Shown piece by piece: positions 11,241-23,300 of a stretch of 64,000 bases of DNA. The translations under genes were made by a program, and so were the position numbers. Source of the DNA: Casuarina equisetifolia. Its lineage: Eukaryota; Streptophyta; Magnoliopsida; Fagales; Casuarinaceae. The stretch is taken from positions 17,821,884 to 17,885,883 of the forward strand of contig CM052356.1 of assembly GCA_028551475.1 (NCBI GenBank), written 5' to 3'. Every line of letters starts with the position of its first letter. The stretch's first letter is position 1. The notes under the pieces were generated by a model. The model saw only the letters and a list, made by a program, of their open reading frames with translations. It did no database searches and was not told the origin of the DNA.

Positions 11241-12862
11241 GGATAAAATAAATGCTCCTCACACATTGAGTATATTTTAAGAATTTGAAATTGAATGAGA
11301 TTTTGAAAAAAAATTAACTTAAATTCTAATATCATATTAAAAATGTAAAATTACGATGACATTTTATGATATTAGACCATTTAAAATTCTTTTTTATTTA
11401 TTTATATTTAAATAAATCAAAGAGTATGTGATCAGAGGAGCCCTATAAAGTATGGCCAGGGTGAGAACAGTAAGCCATAAAAAACCCATCAGATTTTCTT
11501 AATTTTTTTTCTTCGCATACTGTTTTCACTTTCCGTTTTCTAGGCGACATTTTACCCCAGAGATCAAACTTTCGCAAAAGGAAAAGAAGAGATTTAAATA
11601 AGCATGATGGAATCGACTTAGAACTTGGCATTAGAAATAGATTCAAAACCTAACATATCATTAGAAGATCTAAATGTTAAATTTAAAAGTTAACTTATAA
11701 GTTAGAAAACATTGGACATTTTACCTTAAAGATCAAATTTTTACATAAGCAAAAGAAGAGATTCGAAATAACCATGATGGAATCGACTTGGAACTTGGTA
11801 TTAGAAATGGATTTAAAGTTTAACATATCGTTAGAAGATTTAAATGTTAAATTCAAAATTTAGATTATAAATAAGAAAATATTTTTTATATTTAAATATT
11901 ATGTAATGCTTATATTTTTTTAATGTAACACTTTTGTCTCCCATGTTCCCCACAAACTAAGTATACCTTGAATTCAATGTTGAATAAGGTATATAATGAA
12001 TACTCTTTCAAATACCAAACTTACTTAACGAATTTAAAGTTAAGTGGAAGTTGTATAAATCAACTTAAAATCTATACTATATGTATTTGTTTATTATTAT
12101 TATTATTATTTTCTTATACACTCACTTATACACCTTTGGATGTCAAACCTAAGACCTCTTGATATAGTATTACTTACTTCCAACTAAAGTAGGTATTTAT
12201 CCACTAAATATATATCACATCAAAAAGTTCATAGTACAATTTAAAAGTTAACTCATTAGTTGAATTTTTTTTTTGTTATATTAAACATTACTCAAATATG
12301 GTATTTTTTCAACGTAAGATTTATGTTTCCAACATTAAAAAATTAGCTTATGAGTTATGAGACTTATTTTTTATTACTTAAACATTATTTAATAATTCTA
12401 TTTTTTTAATATGTGACTTTTGTCTCTAATACTTTTCCACATACTAATATTTTGGACTCAATATTTAACTAGGTAGAATAGATGCTCCTCACATATTAAA
12501 TACATTTTAGGACTCTAAGGTTGAATAAGAATTAAATAGATTAAATTAAACTATAATATCATGAACTGAGATGAAAATTTTTGTATTTATATATTATCCT
12601 AAATTCGTATCTTTATCGTATGATTTTCATCATCAACGCTTGAGATTTATGGGATTGTAAATCAAAGGGCATGTGATTCGAGGAGCCTGGAAGGATGGAT
12701 GGCGCGTGATATTTTAAAGACAGCTCTCAACCTCCATCTAACATACAACCAGAATTCTGTATCTATCCGCCAATTTGTACTTCAACAAGCTTTCAACACA
12801 AGGGGCAGCTAAAATGTCCTACGCAAACCTAACAGTACAACAGAAAAAACGTTGCAAGTGGC
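11241..12862. repeat. Repeat-rich spacer upstream of the intact laccase
   Basis: No coding sequence was recognised. The spacer is built from diverged direct repeats. The segment 11241-11455 resembles 12471-12695: both carry 'atgctcctcaca' near the start and 'aaatcaaag...atgtgat...gaggagcc' near the end. The segments about 11511-11700 and 11708-11880 resemble each other and resemble 5217-5513 on the far side of the Copia element. Short inverted sequences such as AGTTAACTTATAAGTT are scattered through it. The repeats suggest serial duplication of the laccase flank before the Copia insertion. Confidence 0.6.
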
Positions 12863-12870
12863 TTTATATA
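12863..12870 (+). promoter_or_regulatory. TATA box of the laccase gene
   Basis: TTTATATA lies 89 bp upstream of the laccase start codon. This predicts transcription start near 12895-12900 and a leader of about 60 nt. It is the only clear TATA element in the proximal 200 bp. Confidence 0.6.
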
Positions 12871-12958
12871 CAGCTCAGTCGGCGACATTTTGGAGCAGAT
12901 TAAGAGTAGTGCGTTTTCCTTCAAGAAAGAAACTAAGCAGGTCTAGAGAATCGAGAAT

Positions 12959-15900
12959 ATGAGCATTTTTTCTGGGATTCTGGGTCTTCTGCTTCTTCAC
13001 TTGCTGTTCCTTATTCTGGCTCAAGGGGCTGTCCATTACCATGACTTCGTTGTTAGTACTATCCCCCTCTCTCTCATGCTTTCCTGTTGTTTTTAATCCG
13101 ATATAAATGCATGCATCTTTCTTCTTTTGTTATATATTGTTAAAAGGTTGGTTTTTTTTAAAAAAAAAAATTAGCTTATAAAAAAATATAAATACATTCA
13201 CATGTAAAAAAATTTACAACATATATATATATATATATAAAAATGTGAATGAATAAAAGAATGTTCAATTTGAAATGAGATTTAATAATATATTGGAAGA
13301 TTAAGTTCTTAAAACTTGAAGGATTACCATAATCGCTTTACTCCATTTTCTAAAACTTTGTTCGTTAAATCATGCAGCTGAAGGAGACTAACTTCACGAG
13401 GCTGTGTAGCAGCAAGAGCATGTTGGTCGTGAATGAAAGCCTTCCAGGCCCTGTGATTCGTGTGACAAAAGGGGATACAGTTTCTGTAAATGTGCATAAT
13501 CAAGGAGAATACGGTGTTACTATTCACTGGTAATGACTTGTCTCTCTCAACCTTGGGTGTCGACCAGGAATCCATTCATGCATGTTTGAAGATATTGTTT
13601 ACATAGTGTCACAAGTCTCGATGACTTTGTCAAAAAATTTAAAAATTTAAGTGTGAAGGCTGATTTCAATATATTTATTTATTTGGATGTTATAAACCTA
13701 AATTTGTTATAGGCTCTCATAAGCGGCCTCACCGTGGCCCATTCTATAGCAACTCATACTCTAATTTATTATATTCTGACCTTAATTAGGTAGCCATTTT
13801 TAGATAACCCTTTCTAAAGTGTCTTCTCCATCAAATACCGATCTATAGTCTGCGAAATCCATGAAAAGGTATCCTCCATTCTGTGGATCATCCATCTTCT
13901 ATTTCAGACAAAACCTCGACTGTTAGGTGAATGCAAGGATGGTCTGACCGTGCACAACACACCTCGCTAGCAGATATTCGAGCCAGGGACGTAGTGTAAA
14001 CTGTGGTCTAACTGTAAGACTCCATCTATTGACATTCAGCTCTAACTGTAATTCCATTTTCTCGGAAAGTATAGTTAGAATTTCAAAACAAAAGGTGAAG
14101 AACAGACAGTCAAATTCAAATATGGATCGTGGGTTTACTGTCCAAGCACTTGCATTAATAAAAGATGGTGTAAAAAGGATGCACATGACATCAATTTTTG
14201 CGCAGGCATGGGGTACATCAACCAAGGAACCCGTGGTCAGATGGGCCAGAGTACATCACACAGTGTCCAATACCAGCAGGATCAAACTTCACCTACGAGA
14301 TTATATTTTCCGACGAGGAAGGAACCCTTTGGTGGCATGCCCACAGTGACTGGACGCGTGCTGGTGTTCATGGCGCCATTATTGTTCTTCCGAAGAACGA
14401 GACTGGTTTTCCATTTCAACAGCCCGATGGAGAAGAAATTGTCGTTCTCGGTACGCAACATGCATTGATGCATTAAAAGCTTTGTCTCTTCGAGTTGGGT
14501 ACAGGAAATAGAGCACTAAATATAGCAGTTGATTCCGCTGGGACGTTCTGAAACAATAAACATAGACTTATCAATGTCATGGGATTCTATTTTTGAACTT
14601 TCAGGATCTTGGTACAAGGGTGACGTGAACGAAGAAGTTGCTGAGGACCTTGAAGCTGGATCCGACACTCCACGCTCAGATTGCTACATTATCAACGGCC
14701 AACCGGGAGACTTCTTGCCATGTTCTAATGGTAGGTTGAGCCACGACACACACGTAAAAGAGCTTGGATAGACATTTCTGAGAAAAAAGTATCGTAGTTT
14801 GGTTCAGTCCTTTTAGATCTTTGCTATTCTTTTTTAAGAAAATAAACCCGTTTTGCTCTTAAGGAATTACTGTCAACCGTTGTTGCTAAATGTAGAAAGT
14901 TTTGTGTTGCAGAAAGTACATATCGGTGGCAAGTGGATTATGGCAAGACCTATCTTCTTCGTCTACTCAATGCAGCCATGAACGCAGAGCTCTATTTTGC
15001 GATTGCTGAACATGATCTCACCGTGGTAGGAATGGACGGATCGTACCTAAAGCCCGTGGCCACTAATTATGTCATGATAGCCCCGGGACAGACAATGGAC
15101 ATTCTGGTCAAAGCAAACCAGCCTCCCGGCCGTTATTACATGGCCGCTAGACAGTATGATAGTGTTCGGCCGGATGTTACAGACTACGACCAAACCAACG
15201 CCACAGCAATTCTTGAATATAGTGGGAATTATAGTCACTCGTCAAGTCCAATTTTTCCCAGCACTCTTCCGTCCTACGAGGAATTCCAACCTGCAATTAA
15301 CTTCACGAATCGTCTTCGGAGCTTAGCGAACCGAGAACACCCAGTAAATGTCCCGAAAAACATCACTACCAGAATGTACGTAACAGTCGAAATGAACAAC
15401 GTCATCTTCGACTACGAGGGAGCAACGAAAACCGCTCTATCTTCGAGCTTAAACAACGTCAGTTGGATTAATCCCTCCACAGATGTACTACTTGCCTACT
15501 ACAGGTACATGCTTATAGCCTTCTTCTTTGTTTCCCCTCAACAATTACATGTTTTTGTTTCTTCACATTAATTTATCTGAGAAAATAATTTCACATTATT
15601 TAACGGATTTTTTAGCATGTATGGTTGAAATGATGTTATGAAACTTTCCTATAGGAACATGAGTGGATTTTACACTGCAGATTTTCCAGACTATCCACCA
15701 GCTTTCTTCGACTTCACAGCGGAGGACGTGCCGGATTACACCACGTACACTGTCCAAGGGACGAGGGTGAAGGTGCTTGATTATAATGAAGAGGTAGAGA
15801 TAGTATTCCAGGGTACCAATGTGTTTGATGCATCCGAGGACCATCCAATGCACCTCCATGGCTACACCTTCTATGTCGTTGGCTCGGGTTATGGAAACTT

Positions 15901-16410
15901 CGATAACGAGACTGACCCAGAAAGCTACAATCTGGTTGATCCTCCCAAGATGAATACTGTTTCGCTGCCAAAGAAAGGATGGGTCGCTGTTAGGTTCCAA
16001 GCAAGTAATCCTGGTACGTTTTTTAGTAATTTCAGATTTAAATTCTGTCTTTCACATTCTTGTTTATATTAACAATAATGGTAATATTTTCTGGATTTTA
16101 AGCATTCAATCTTTTGTATTTCAGAACTTTTATCTTATGTTTTCTTACTTTTCTTCATAAAACAGCCAATAACCATGTACTTTCTTTGGTAAATGGATAA
16201 ATTCTTGCAGGAGTATGGCTGTGGCACTGCCATTTGGACCGGCATCTAAGTTGGGGCATGGACACAGTCCTTATAGTGAAAGATGGCGGCACGCCGGAGA
16301 CGAGTATACGAGCACCTCCACCTTACTTGCCGCCGTGCAGCGATTCATCGAAGATTAGGCTCGTACGTTTTGGCAACTCAGATCAGAACAAATTAAACGG
16401 TATTAATTAG
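12959..16410 (+). CDS. Laccase (laccase-14/15-like multicopper oxidase), intact
   Basis: A secreted blue-copper oxidase (p-diphenol:O2 oxidoreductase) that acts on phenolics or monolignols in the cell wall. Exons are 12959-13051, 13378-13529, 14206-14450, 14605-14730, 14913-15504, 15655-16013 and 16211-16410. They join in frame to 588 residues, the normal laccase length, with GT-AG introns and no stops. Residues 1-23 form a hydrophobic signal peptide. All copper motifs are present: HWHG at 81-84, WWHAHS at 124-129, HPMHLHG at 466-472 and HCHLDRH at 528-534. M539 is in the axial position of the type-1 copper, where many plant laccases have Leu. The C-terminus has the 'APPPYLPPC' stretch. Many N-x-S/T sites fit a glycoprotein. 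A TATA box lies 89 bp upstream. The nearest relative in the window is the broken copy at 2918-4991. Assignment to the laccase-14/15 group is by remembered similarity. The substrate is not knowable from sequence. Confidence 0.95.
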
Positions 16411-16640
16411 CTGGATAGATTTGAAGTACTCGTTATATTTAGAAACTGAAGCAGATTGTAATATTAAATAAGAAGCTCTATGAAGTTGATTTTCAATTCA
16501 TAGTTCAATGCATTAAAGGAAACTTTTCAATCCCATAGAATTTAGAATATGAAATACCTCGGAATGTCAAGATCTCTCATATATTTCGCTAACTATCTTG
16601 GATTAAATATGATAAGACTTTTCTTAAGATTTTATCGATG
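16411..16640 (+). other. Laccase 3' flank
   Basis: AT-rich DNA after the laccase stop, probably the 3' untranslated region. No second gene was seen before the Gypsy relic begins. Confidence 0.5.
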
Positions 16641-18332
16641 GCTTGGCCCCTTCCAAAGGCAAAACTTCAATTCTTGTTGTTGTTGATTGACTTTTGAAGT
16701 ATGCTATTTTGTTGCTCTCACCTACCCCTACACTACAAGTTACATGACATAACGTTTCTTTGAGCATCTAGTCAAGCTTCACAATATGCCTAAGTCCATA
16801 GTATCATATTGGGATGCCACCTTTACAAGTTTTTTCTAGCATGAACTGTTTCGTTTGCAATGAACTTCCTTCAACTTCACATCTTCATACCATCCTCAGT
16901 CGGATGGCTAGATGGAAGCAACCAACTACACCTTGGAAATGTATCTCTAGTGTCTTAGTGACCGACCTTGTGATGGACTTGGTGGCTGCCCTTTGTTGAA
17001 TATTCCTATAATTCTAGCTTCCATAGCTTAACTAACAAAATCCCTTACAAGGTGGTTTATGCCTGACCTACACCCAGTCTACTTTCCTATGTTCCCTGTT
17101 TGTCCCAACTTCAAGAAGTCAACTGGGAGCTCACTAACCGTGAGTTCTACTTGAGCTCAAAACTCACTTGGACCTTGCTCAACAGTGCATGAAGAAATTC
17201 TATGATTTCCACTACTCTGAAATTGAGTTCAATGAAGGAGATTTGGTTTTTCTTAAGCTTCAACCCTACTGCCAACTCTTCATGGTCGCTTGCCATAATC
17301 TCAAACTTGTTGCTTAATTTTATGGTCCTTTTTTGGTTGAATGAAGAGTTGGTATGATGGCCTATCATCTCCAACTTCCCCTAATTACCAAGATCCACCC
17401 CATCTTCCATGTTTCCCTACTCAAGAAGTTTATTTCCCCGTGTGCTACAATCCTTCCCACTCTTCCTCAAGGTTCAAATGAGGACTACGCCTTGTTGCTA
17501 CCTCCTACTCTGGTACTTGCTTAGTGAACTTACAAAGGTCAACCTCAATCATTGATTTAATGGGAGGACCATTTCCTCCCAAAGATGCTTTGTCAATTTC
17601 CAATATGGCCATTCATTCTCATTTTCCCTAATTCGACCTTGGGGGCAAGGTCTCCATCGATGGGGAAGTAATGTTACGTGACCATAACCAAGCCACACAA
17701 AAGCAATTGAAGCAAGAAAAGAAGGTGAATGATTTGTCAAACCAACTACTGCATGCAACCACCATGGGGCAACCAGACCTCATGCCTCCTATCAAAGAAC
17801 TTTTCATAGTGTCACAAGATGCAGGGTGGTCGAAGAAGACATGGACAATCGAGTAGGAGACTCAATCCCACCCATTACACTGTGAAGTTGTGAAGGAACC
17901 AAGAACTCTGGAAGTGCGGCACATGCTTGCACAAGTTTTGGACTCCCTAGAATGGCTACGAGTTCTCTATAATTGGGATTAAGGGTAGAGTAGGTTCTGT
18001 AATAGATGAATAACATAGGATTGCAATAATAAGAGAAATAACGTGCAAACATGATTGGCAAGGTTGATTTCATGTATGAAATAGACTAATAGATCCCTGT
18101 GGGTAGGATGGTATGAAGAGTCTATTTAAAGGGGTTCATAAAAGGCAAAAGACAGAGTCTTTTGTAATCATTTTTACTGTGTTTCAATCAAGATTTCCCA
18201 ACTTTCTCCCACCATCTTGTGTGTATCCTCTGAACATCAAAATTGGGAAGAAACACCATTTCAACCCGCTACTTATCGACGATCAGTCCTTAAATGGGTT
18301 GGTGACCCGATTTTCCTCACGTTCTCATAACA
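16640..18332 (+). mobile_element. Ty3/Gypsy relic: integrase end, polyprotein tail and one LTR
   Basis: Several frames of 16640-17660 show the later part of a Gypsy polyprotein, starting in the integrase core (the 'WPLPKAK' and 'SYHPQSDG' type motifs). The tail follows near 17340-17430 (the 'YHLQLP...KIHPIFHVSLLKKF' type motif) and then the usual closing segment near 17630-17660. A purine tract just before 17672 is followed by TGTTACGTGACC, which reads as the start of the 3' LTR. The LTR holds a TATA-like CTATTTAAAGG near 18119-18129 and probably ends in CA near 18332. No left LTR or front half is present. It has many breaks and is an old fossil. Confidence 0.7.
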
Positions 18333-20300
18333 AAACCCAATTACTTTTTCTTGGGGATTCGTTTTCAATGCTTACTAATTGCTACCCCTGCCTCACCCAC
18401 TCGTACATGTGAATAGTTAGACTAAAGATGAACAGTTCCATAACTTGGTTAGATGAAGCATCTATTTATTATGAACAAAAAATAATGCTGGTTAAGGGTC
18501 AAAGGGTAAATTTGAGAAAGGGCAATACAATTTTCTTTTAAAAAAGGAAAATTTTAATTTTGTAATAGGGTAATTTGTTCGCATTATGAAAACATCAGCA
18601 ATCCTGAAGTAAAGTCGGTGCTAGTTCTTTAGGTAGGAACTCGTAGAAGTTGAAGTTCTGGATATGTGTATGTTCGCATACTAAAAACATAAACAATTAC
18701 AATTGCAACTGCTTCACATTTCAAGTATTCAAGTCAGCCTATAAAAAGAAATACTCCATTTTCGTGAACAGCAAATCAAGCCATATGAAGAATACAAGAT
18801 TCATTTCTTACCCAAAATATCCTCATATTAGTTAACCTGTGCTGCAGAACTGCTGAACTGAAAACTGTGTGTCAACCACTAAAGAAACTCCAATATAACA
18901 GAAACTGTTCACAGACTTAGAAATTAAACAATCTAAAGGCCGTTTCTTCGGAGATTCTGTTGTTTGTAAATGTGTATGTCAGAATTGTCTATTCTGAATT
19001 TCAAGTGCACCAGATTGGCTGAAAGCCCCCTTGCTTATCAAGAACAGTGTTACACTGTTTCACCACAAAGCCCCTTATACTTGTTTTCTGCCCTACCATG
19101 AGCAATTATGAAGAAATTAATCAACCGCAACAGAAAGGATAGAATAACGGCAATAGGAATGAGAAAATAAAGGACAAAAGAAGCTTTAGGACCACATTGG
19201 AATATCAGAATTCAAATCCTGATTTATACAGAACCTGATTAGAAAGTTATGGAAAGGGAAAGAGAGATAAAGAGAATGGAGAAGAAAAACATTTTTGGAA
19301 GTGAGCTGTGGCTAGGAGTAAATCAAATTGAATAACAGTTTGACCTCAGAACCAGGGAATGGTAAATTTTGACACAACGACTCTTTGTTATATACATGAC
19401 TGTGCTCCAACAAGCATGATTACAGCAAAAGAGGACATGCAATGTGCTTGAATTGGGCGCCATCCCGTAGGTAGGTTACACGTAGTACAAAACGGATGGA
19501 TAGTCAGCAACTACAAAAGTTAGTCGGCAACTATTAAAGTTTTAGATTCCATTGTTATTAATACTTAAAAATTTATTAGATAACATAATCTAGTTTCAAT
19601 GTTGACGAGTTACAAACTTGGTGGTGAACCTAAGATCTTAAGTTTTGAGCTCGGTCATCCTAAAGATGGTAAAAAAAGTTATTTCGTTATGTTTGCTTCA
19701 TTCCCTAACTGTCACTGTAGTCCTTTTCAGTGGGATGACCAGACATAAACATTCTAGTAAAGCATATTTCTCTGATATGTACAGTCCTAGGAAAAATATA
19801 GTCACTATCAGGTTGACAAATACTTTACTATTATCAAGCAAATGACCACAGTAAAGTACTCATTTTAAAATTAATATTATTAGCCGACCTAAAGGTTTCT
19901 ATCCAGAAATTGCAGAAATCTACACCAGGATTCTAGTATTGATGGGGATGATTAGAGAAGAGGTTATTCATAATATATGATAATAGGACCATATAAGTTT
20001 AGAGGAAAAAAATTTTGGTGTCATCCATACATGCTACCAAAAAGTGTCCTTGTAGAGACTCAGCACGTAAAAAGTTGTGGGAGGCATGAAAAGCTAAAAC
20101 GTAGTACCAAGCCATGTGCACAGCAGGTACAGGGTCAAATCAAGCAGGCTTTCTTCTAGATACGTATATATGTGCACACAGAAACAGGACTCCAAAATAT
20201 GCATGCGAGACTTTCATGAGCCCAAGATAATCGCAAGGAAAAGGGTAAACCAGGTCTTTTTAATTATATGTAATGTAAAATTCCAAAGTTAAACGTGTAA
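18333..20300. other. Spacer between the laccase region and the DUF1475 gene
   Basis: Nothing coding was recognised on either strand. The last part before 20301 should contain the 3' untranslated region of the minus-strand DUF1475 gene. Confidence 0.45.
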
Positions 20301-23300
20301 TTAAACTTGCCTGTTGCCACCGTCCAGTAAAACAATGTAGACATGATCTTGGGAAGTCAGCTGGAACAGCTTCCAGGCAATGTAGAAACATGTAGTAATA
20401 CTAAACATTGGACAAACCAAAATAGTAGTCAGAAATAGGACTATTTTGCGGCGCTTAAAAGGAAAATAGTAGCCCCATGCTGATTTTAGAAGTATGGACA
20501 CGTAATATAACAACAAAAAAGGGATGTGCCCAATGAAAAACTTTCACAAATACGGTTTGTTTAAGAATATTGTCTGACGGAGCTGAAACATACATCCATC
20601 AATTTCCATGCATAGTCAAACAAAAGATCTTCGCAAAAGGCATAAATTCGGAGAAAGTAGAAAGCTACGAAAACTTATTGAATTGCTTAAATCATAGTTT
20701 TAGCCCAAGATAGGAATTATCAAAAACAACATAGTATCGGGGTTCCTATCCAAGGTAGGAATAGTAGCAGCAACAAAGTAGAGGTCAAAACCATTGTTGT
20801 TAACAAACAACAGACTGCAGGAATGGAACTAAGCAGTCCACGCAATATAAATGCAACAAACGAAATGGGATTATTTTGCTAGAATCCAATTTGTGAGCAT
20901 CCATGCTGGTAATGCACTACTGACGGAACAAGAAACATTTCATTTATAAGTTTTATCTTTACATCAGAGCTATTCCAAAAGTTTGCAACACATGATGTCT
21001 TATCGTTACAACTGAAAAAAGATATACTTATATACCTTCACAAAGCTTTCTAGAAAAAAAAAATCCTCATATTCAATTCCAGAAGGCATTTCAGTCAATA
21101 AGGTCCTAGAAAAAAAGAAGGTGAAATGCTAGCTTCATAACATTACACACCTAAAAAAATCAAATGTTTCCATAATCAGATAAATCAAGGGAGGATAATT
21201 TTAAAATCATGAGTGAAAAGTTACCTGCCAAAACATATCAATAGAATTGTCCAAAACATTGCGCCAATCCAACTTGATTCCTTGTAGTTAACCCAAACCT
21301 GATATTCAAAATAAAAGTATGCACACACTAATTAGACAAGACAATAAAAATCCATAAATGCCAGACCTTTGCAGCCCTAGGCATATCTTCAGATACATAT
21401 TGTTGTGTTTAACTATCTGACAATCCTTTTAAGAAAGGGAAAGAATATTAAGAGAAGAAGGAAAAATTTGAATTCAAAGAGAACTCATTGGTTAGAAACA
21501 TTCTACTGATTCCATTTATCCCTTTTATCACTAAGTCGGAGGTCCAAGTCAAAATGATAAATCAAATAAAAGTCCATGACTCAACCAACTTGTGCAACCA
21601 CACTAGAAAATTCTTATTAGAGGCTTAAAAAATCTAGGAGTTTAGTTTGAGTAAGTGCTTAATGTTACAGGGGTCAACTTGACCTATATGGTGCCCTACC
21701 AAATATCAGATTGCATCATTACGCTTTTGTTTGTTACAAAAGCAAATTGATTAAATAGCCTTCCACTACTAGTTTGATTAATTTTTAGCAGATAATTCGG
21801 GCAGTAAATACAGTGCCTAATTCTAGGTGCGAAAAAATGTTCCCCATACAATGTTACATTAACACTAATGCACAACATATATGGAGCCTAAAGCAATGGA
21901 TCAACAGAAATTTAGAATCTTATATAAAAAATTTGCTTCCGTAAAAAAATTATTTTCTCATAACTGCTTGCTTACAGACAAGATGCATGGGTTTCAGTCC
22001 AACTTGAAGACCAATATACCATGGCTAAATAGGAGACAACCTCCCGACGTCTACAGCTGTCCAAAAACAAAGATGAAAAGGAAAATGGATTCTCAATTTT
22101 CCCTTCTCTAAACTGAGTGACATTTACGACACATATGAAAGAAATTTATAGAAGTGGCAACTTTCCAGCATGAGAATCATACCGAGCCTTAGTTTTTGGC
22201 ATCTGAAATTTTACACAACTTACGAATTGCAGTCAAATAGAGGAGACAAAATCCACTCAAAATTTGCAAATTCTTTTTCAGTTGTCCATTCTTAAAAGGT
22301 TGATATGCTTTGGATAATGATTTTGACAGGAAGCACCATTTGTAGGACTAACATTTCTGATGTACTAAGGCCATGTAAAACTGCATTATATAAATAACTC
22401 AGATCATCTTGTAGAAGTAATGCATTCACATTCTTTTACTACATTTCGCTCCTGATAGAGAATATAAATCACAAATTATACCGAAAAGAAGCAAACATGA
22501 TGCTTCCGCTAAACGGTTTCCAGATGTGGAACCTAGCGCTAGCTGAACTATCAAGGAAAGGGTTTTTTTCTTTATTTACTAAACCTGATTCTAGATCGCT
22601 GAAGCATAAAACTAATTAGATGTCTACTCAGATGAAGAAAGTCATCATGCAACACATAGTTGCTTTTTGATTATCTAGTAAAAGTTGATCAATCTCTTCT
22701 TCCCCTTCATTTCAAATTAGTGGAGGCATCATTCACTTTCAAGAAACAACGGAACCAAAAAAGTGAAGGCACTTGAGACACACCGATAGAACCACAACAT
22801 TGATATAGAAGTCAATTAGGGTTGCCAGCATCCACCTGCAAACATTATATCAGAATCAGTGTGTTCATATTACAGATAAATGACCTTCATAAACAGAAAC
22901 TTGAAAAGGGAACAAAGCATGCAGAATTAGTAAGCAAAATAGTTGAAAATGAGCTTCGGCTCAAATGGCATCATCTACCTTCTTAAGAACAGGATAGAGG
23001 GGGAGATCAGGAGTATTAAACACAATAGTTTCATGTACAAGTAACATCCAAAAAGAAATTCTATACAATAGTAATCTAATTACTTTCAATAATGGAAACC
23101 ATTAATAAGTATAGACACAAATATTTTGAGTAAGATTATCAAATGATAAATTAACATTGGACGTAGTCATGATGCATTAAGTACCGAGTCTCAAATCTAA
23201 ACAAGACTATTTGTAAGCCAACTGTAAAAGGTAACCAGCCCCCTTTGTCTAATCAAGTTCCAAAATTGGAATAAATAGTTGGGCTGGAAGGGCTTAATAA

